64,000 nucleotides of DNA from Vermamoeba vermiformis (taxonomy: Eukaryota > Tubulinea > Echinamoebida), in assembly GCA_045837725.1 (NCBI GenBank), contig JBEWZL010000152.1, positions 310,001 through 374,000 on the forward strand, given 5' to 3'. Positions 59,657 to 64,000 of the stretch are shown here, in pieces. Under the pieces are notes generated by a model. That model searched no databases. It worked only from the letters and a program-made list of their open reading frames with translations, and had not been told where the DNA came from. Made by a program: the position numbers and the translations under genes. Numbering within the stretch: the stretch's first letter is position 1; every line of letters starts with the position of its first letter.

Positions 59657-59891
59657 AAGCGAACGTAGAACATGTCAATAAAACGATGCGATAATCCAGA
59701 GCTCTGTATTGAAAATTAGAATCCTGAAAAAAGAACATTTTCCTAATATGGAAACAACTTAATTTGGCGTGATTGAAAAAATACTTTTGACTTCGCTGTT
59801 CCATAAATTCCAACTTTTCGTGTAAACAACAACACGAGCCATAGCTTTATTATTTCGATTTATCTTTCAATTTGAAGCCTGATCGAGCATT

Positions 59892-60775
59892 ATGTCTTGC
59901 AGTATGGAAACAAAACGAAGCACTTCACCTACAAAGAATAAATTGCAAACAGATGAGAGCTTTCAATTGGAACAGTTGCAAAGCCATTGGAAGATTGCCA
60001 AGCCTCGCCGCAAGTCTTCTTCGCCCACATCCAGTCGATCTCCGACTCCTCCAAAGAAGATGGTAGACTTCGTTTCTCATTGGAAGATTCCGAAGTCTTC
60101 GTCAAGACCTTCATCACCTCCTAGCATGGAGGAAGATACCACTCCCGTAATTAATGACAGTATCTCAAGGCCACAGCACGCATCTCTGGGAACTACTCAT
60201 CGGAACAATTTGCTTGCCTCTTCTGAATCGGACGGCTCCGTGATATCTAGTTTGCTAGCATTATCTGCTACACCTTCATACAGCACATACTTCTTTCCCA
60301 ATCACACAATTAACGCAGCACCGGTCGATCGGGTTGTGTCCTGCTCAGATAACCAACGAAAACGACCGATCGGAAATCCAAGCGAAGACGTGCAAGAACC
60401 TGCGTGGAAGAAGTCTTGCCATCGTCCAGCTAATGCCAGTAAGTACTAGTGGCTGCTAATCTTGTTCGAACATTTTTTACTTAATTAGGAAATTTGTTGC
60501 AACTAGTGGTTGCAATTCGGAACGCTAAGCCCAGTAGGGCCCTTACACCCTATTCTCCAAATTTGTTGCTCTAGGATATATTTTCCGACCTCTATACCTT
60601 TGTTCTAATTTGTTTCTCGTTCAGATTTTGTTTATTCGGCATCCGAGGCCTATTACACAACGGATGTGCACCAACCTCTGAGCTGGACAGCTAGCAACAA
60701 CAATACGTCACTTGTGAACCATGAGGCACAACAAACCCGTCATAAAATGAGTATTACGCAGATTGTACAAAACTA
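59892..60775 (+). CDS. Ser/Pro-rich disordered protein of unknown function
   Basis: Two exons joined over an intron from about 60438 to 60624. The first has two copies of a short motif, LQSHWKIAKPRRKSSSPTSS and FVSHWKIPKSSSRPSSPPS, separated by about 30 residues. The rest is Ser/Thr/Pro-rich with a basic cluster (DNQRKRPIGN, AWKKSCHRP). The second exon reads YSASEAYYTTDVHQPLSWTA and ends MSITQIVQN, TAA at about 60775. I recognise no family. The repeated SHWKI(A/P)K motif with following Ser-Pro sites looks like a phospho-regulated binding element. Convergent with CSTF1. Confidence 0.55.
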
Positions 60776-61394
60776 AATTACGAGCTTCGTAAGCTTGACT
60801 CACTTTGTAAATTAGAATTTTGACCCCATGTATATAATAAACACTCGTGTTTAATTCGGTATCTCGCTGAATTTACTGATAGCAAATCACTAAAATATTG
60901 AGATTTCTCGGATCTGAGATTGCTCCAGTAACCGGTCAATATTGAACGTTTAAGACACGATTTGTTTACATCATTCGCTCTCATCGCCGCCTGCACGAAT
61001 TATCGGACCAGAACGAGTCATTATTTTGATTCATTGCGTTGCGGTTTCATTTCGCGTTCCCGCGTTGCCTTTGCAATTAGGTTCGAAGATTGGTTGCAGA
61101 CGGCTGTCAAAACTAAAAATGTAGCTAATCTAGTGATATTTAAGTGAAAGAAACCAATTCTAAACATTACAGATAGATGACACCTACCGAAATGACTAAA
61201 ACTACGGAAATAATTACCTTCCGCCATCTAAAAATATGATCTCGGACAAATAGAGAAATCAAAATGTAAATTCTTTCGGTTTACACCGTCTTTGAATCGA
61301 AATAATCTAAAAATGGGGTGGATCTTCTTGAACACAAAAACCGCTGTATTTTCCGTTCTTGTAACAAAAGTATTTATAGGCCAAGTCTACACTA
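60776..61394. other. Intergenic gap between convergent genes
   Basis: About 620 AT-rich bases between convergent genes. I see no coding or RNA gene signal. Confidence 0.4.
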
Positions 61395-63951
61395 TTACTT
61401 CTTCATAGCCGTCTCTTCTACCCAGAATCTAGCTCTATGGTCGTCGCTGTTCAATATACCAAATCAATATTTTGTGCGCTCCGAAGTTTTATTAATAAAA
61501 TATTTACCTGCACGTCATGATGAACGGATCGACTGGAGAAGCAGCAATCCACCGCACGACTTGCGCGTGACCGGTCAACTTCTGCACTTGTTCGGCGCCC
61601 TACACGAACAAAATTTCGATTAAAATCCATGTAAAATTAAAACGCGTGATCTGCCGCTTGAGCGAGTGATTCGTTGCAACACGATGAAAGCACGATGCAT
61701 ACCCTAGTGTCCCACACTGTCACGGTGCTCGAGTTTTCTTCAGCAGTAAAGATCCAGTCTTCGTTGAATGAGAAACAAGTTTGAAGCCTATTTTTACCAA
61801 TTCTTAGTTTAGCTTTAAGGCGGAGATGTTGCGCAAGTTAAAATAATTCCGCAGTAAAGTAGTACTACGCTTCTTTTATAGTATAACGTTGTGAATATGC
61901 TAAAATTACCTTATTTTTTGCACCTGATTGTGTTGTGCCGCAGATCCGGTCATTATTCGGGTCAGTTGCCGTGCTAGTCATGATGATATGTTAGCATGAT
62001 AAACTCCTTATATCACATTGAGCAACTTGACTATCAATTTACCTGTTGCTAAATCCCAAAGTTTCACTGAAGCATCTTTGCCGCAAGTCAGCAAGTATTT
62101 TCCATTTTTAGAAAATTGAACAGAATTGACCTAAATTTACGTTATTCTCTCCGTTGCAGATGCAAATGTGATTTTAACGATAAGAAAAGTAACGTACCTC
62201 TAATCCACCGTGAGCATTTGAAAAAGTCTGAACGCATCTGAAGCTGACGGTGTCCCAAAGCTTGATCTGCCCGTCCTTGCTGCACGAGGCAAATAATTTA
62301 CCATCGTGTCCATAGCGAATCTGCAATAAACGTAGACTATTAAATCATTGTTTCGAGTTTCAGTTTTTTTTGCCGTTCATGAACACTGTTTTGACAACTT
62401 AATGACGTTGACTTTTTTCTAAATATGGATATAATCCTAATACTTTTAATTACCGTATTACGTACTTGATTAATTGGGCCTAAGTGGTTACTTTCGCCAT
62501 TAGGAGAGACGTAGCATTGCAGCGTATTAATGTCGTACAATCGGATCAATGGATTGTCGGTGCCTGCAACAATGTAATCGCCTGATGGGTGAAATGAAAT
62601 CGACCGAATGTTGTTGGAATCCTTTAATCGAATATATTAGCTATTAAAAGTAAATTTTGATTGTGGCAAAAATAGATCCGTTTGTAATACGCGTGCTTGC
62701 GTAATTTGTCTAAATAAAGAAATGCCACGGGTTGTGATATCCAAGCGGATCTGCAACCGCAACGCAATTTCAGAAATATCTTAGTACTTAATTTGTCCGT
62801 AAAAACAATGGATTAAGCCCAGGGGTAAAATCTCCGTTCGCAGGAGATCTATCCGGTGATTGTTCTTACCTGTAAATATTTGAAAGATTTCTTCATGCTG
62901 GAGTGATAGTCGTAAAACTTGATCGTGTTGTCGCGCGAGGCAGAGGCCAAGAGCGGCAAGGTCGGATGAAAGTCGATGTCGTTGATGGCCTGCGTGTGGT
63001 CATATAACGTACGCAAGACTGGTCTCGCGCCTTGAAAGTCATCGCCGCCCTCGTTCTTAGATTGACTATAATTGACCATCTTTTGCACGTCTAGCAATTT
63101 AATTGAAGTATCAGCGGAACCCGTGGCAATAACTTTTCCATCAGGACTGAATTTAGCGCAACGGACTGAGTTCTTGTGTGTAGTGATAAATCGAGTTTGG
63201 TAGTTAGGATAGGGACGCTTAGATGCGGGCTCTATAATTTAATAAGACATGTCAGTTGGCAAAGAGTCGTATTAAAGTACATCAAATGTGTGTTGTCTTA
63301 ATTAGGATAACAACGAAATATTGCTTCATATTGACCATATTAATTACCTTGCAATTCCAAATCAAAGTCAACACCCTTGATCGCCTTCAAAGCTGACAGA
63401 TCGATCATGCCAGTTCCAAGATCTGAACTGTAGGCTATTAAATACAAGTATTAGAATGCTAGCCTTATTTAGAACCGTTCAAAATGTCAATCGCATACTT
63501 TCTAGTGATGAACCAGGCACGCGATCTTTTTCCAATGTAAGGCCGATCGCGACCAGAGTTTGTAATCTGTTTGTAGGTAATGCACTATTTGACGGTGCTA
63601 ATGTGGCATTTGATACAGCTGTAGCTGCGCCGTGATATCCATCGTCTTCCAATTGTCTGATAGAAAAAAATTAATTATCGATAGATCGGTTTCAATATGC
63701 TTGTAAATTATTTTAAAAATTACTGCCGATATAAAATATTACAGCATTAATAAAAATATGCGTAATCGGCCTAAACAAGTCCAACAAATCAAAATTAATA
63801 ATTTATTTTTCACGGTCTTGCAGATCCTCGAAATATACTCTAAATGCAATAAAATCATATATAGCATGTATTTTAATTTTTTTTGGCTTGTATTTTCATA
63901 CCTGACGATTAATTGGTAAAGTTGCCTTCGATCTTGTTCTTCGTTTTGCAT
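61395..63951 (-). CDS. CSTF1: Cleavage stimulation factor subunit 1 (CstF-50), WD40 protein
   Basis: Part of the CstF complex in mRNA 3'-end cleavage and polyadenylation. ATG at 63951. The N-terminal dimerisation domain reads MQNEEQDRRQLYQLIVRQLE then DDGYHGAAATAV, as in CstF-50. About ten exons encode WD repeats: NSVRCAKFSPDGKVIATGSA, LRTLYDHTQAINDIDFHPTL then PLLASASRDNTIKFYDY, IRSISFHPSGDYIVAGTDNP then LIRLYDINTLQCYVSPNGES, and KLFASCSKDGQIKLWDTVSF. The last exons give MTCSDDHRARFWVEETAMKK to TAA 61395-61397, matching the human C-terminus (MTCGDDYKARFWYRR). No frame break seen. About 440 residues. Confidence 0.94.
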
Positions 63952-64000
63952 ATTCTCTATTTACTATAAATGTGGTTATTCGGGTATTAAGCACAGTAAA

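Noticed and set aside
1-64000. Retrovirus-like elements, Polintons, DNA transposons, CRISPR arrays
   Set aside because: No reverse transcriptase, integrase, capsid, transposase or terminal repeats, and no spaced direct repeats, were recognised on either strand.

Overview
This window is nuclear DNA of a gene-dense eukaryote. Most genes are broken by short GT-AG introns (about 40 to 300 bases), intergenic gaps are a few hundred bases, and TAA, TGA and TAG all end recognisable genes, so the code is standard. The gene repertoire suggests a free-living, amoeba-like protist: class C GPCRs carrying a bacterial-type solute-binding domain, secreted Kelch/EGF proteins, a short neurofibromin-like RasGAP, F-box/JmjC proteins, GIY-YIG nucleases with zinc knuckles and a Crinkler-like NTPase. 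An amoebozoan is my best guess. It is inferred from gene content only.

Layout: 0-8 kb holds a mitochondrial aldehyde dehydrogenase (cut by the window start), an F-box/LRR protein, a DUF2985-like membrane protein, two GIY-YIG/zinc-knuckle paralogues and a decayed ankyrin gene. 8-18 kb is a surface/sensing region: a Kelch-EGF surface protein, a decayed F5/8-type domain, and a tandem array of GABA-B-like GPCRs (two near-complete copies and a remnant). 19-30.6 kb holds a neurofibromin-like RasGAP, a proline-rich protein and mitochondrial CDK5RAP1. 30.7-39.5 kb holds a mitochondrial protein with a Fis-like helix-turn-helix, an F-box/JmjC protein, a Crinkler-like NTPase and an intron-bearing divergent histone H4. 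39.7-47.4 kb holds a CDC25-like phosphatase, whose 3' end overlaps a chimeric frame containing a piece of the GIY-YIG gene, and a striking E1-like protein that has lost its catalytic cysteine. 48-64 kb is mostly housekeeping: a dual-specificity phosphatase, VPS55/LEPROT, BRF2, tRNA-Phe, NAA35 and CSTF1.

Cross-cutting signals: an exact 12-base palindrome (TGACACGTGTCA) sits in four introns of four different genes. Many otherwise conserved genes carry single frame breaks, nearly all +1, which points to either insertion-type assembly errors or something biological. Retroviruses, LTR elements, Polintons, DNA transposons and CRISPR arrays were not seen.
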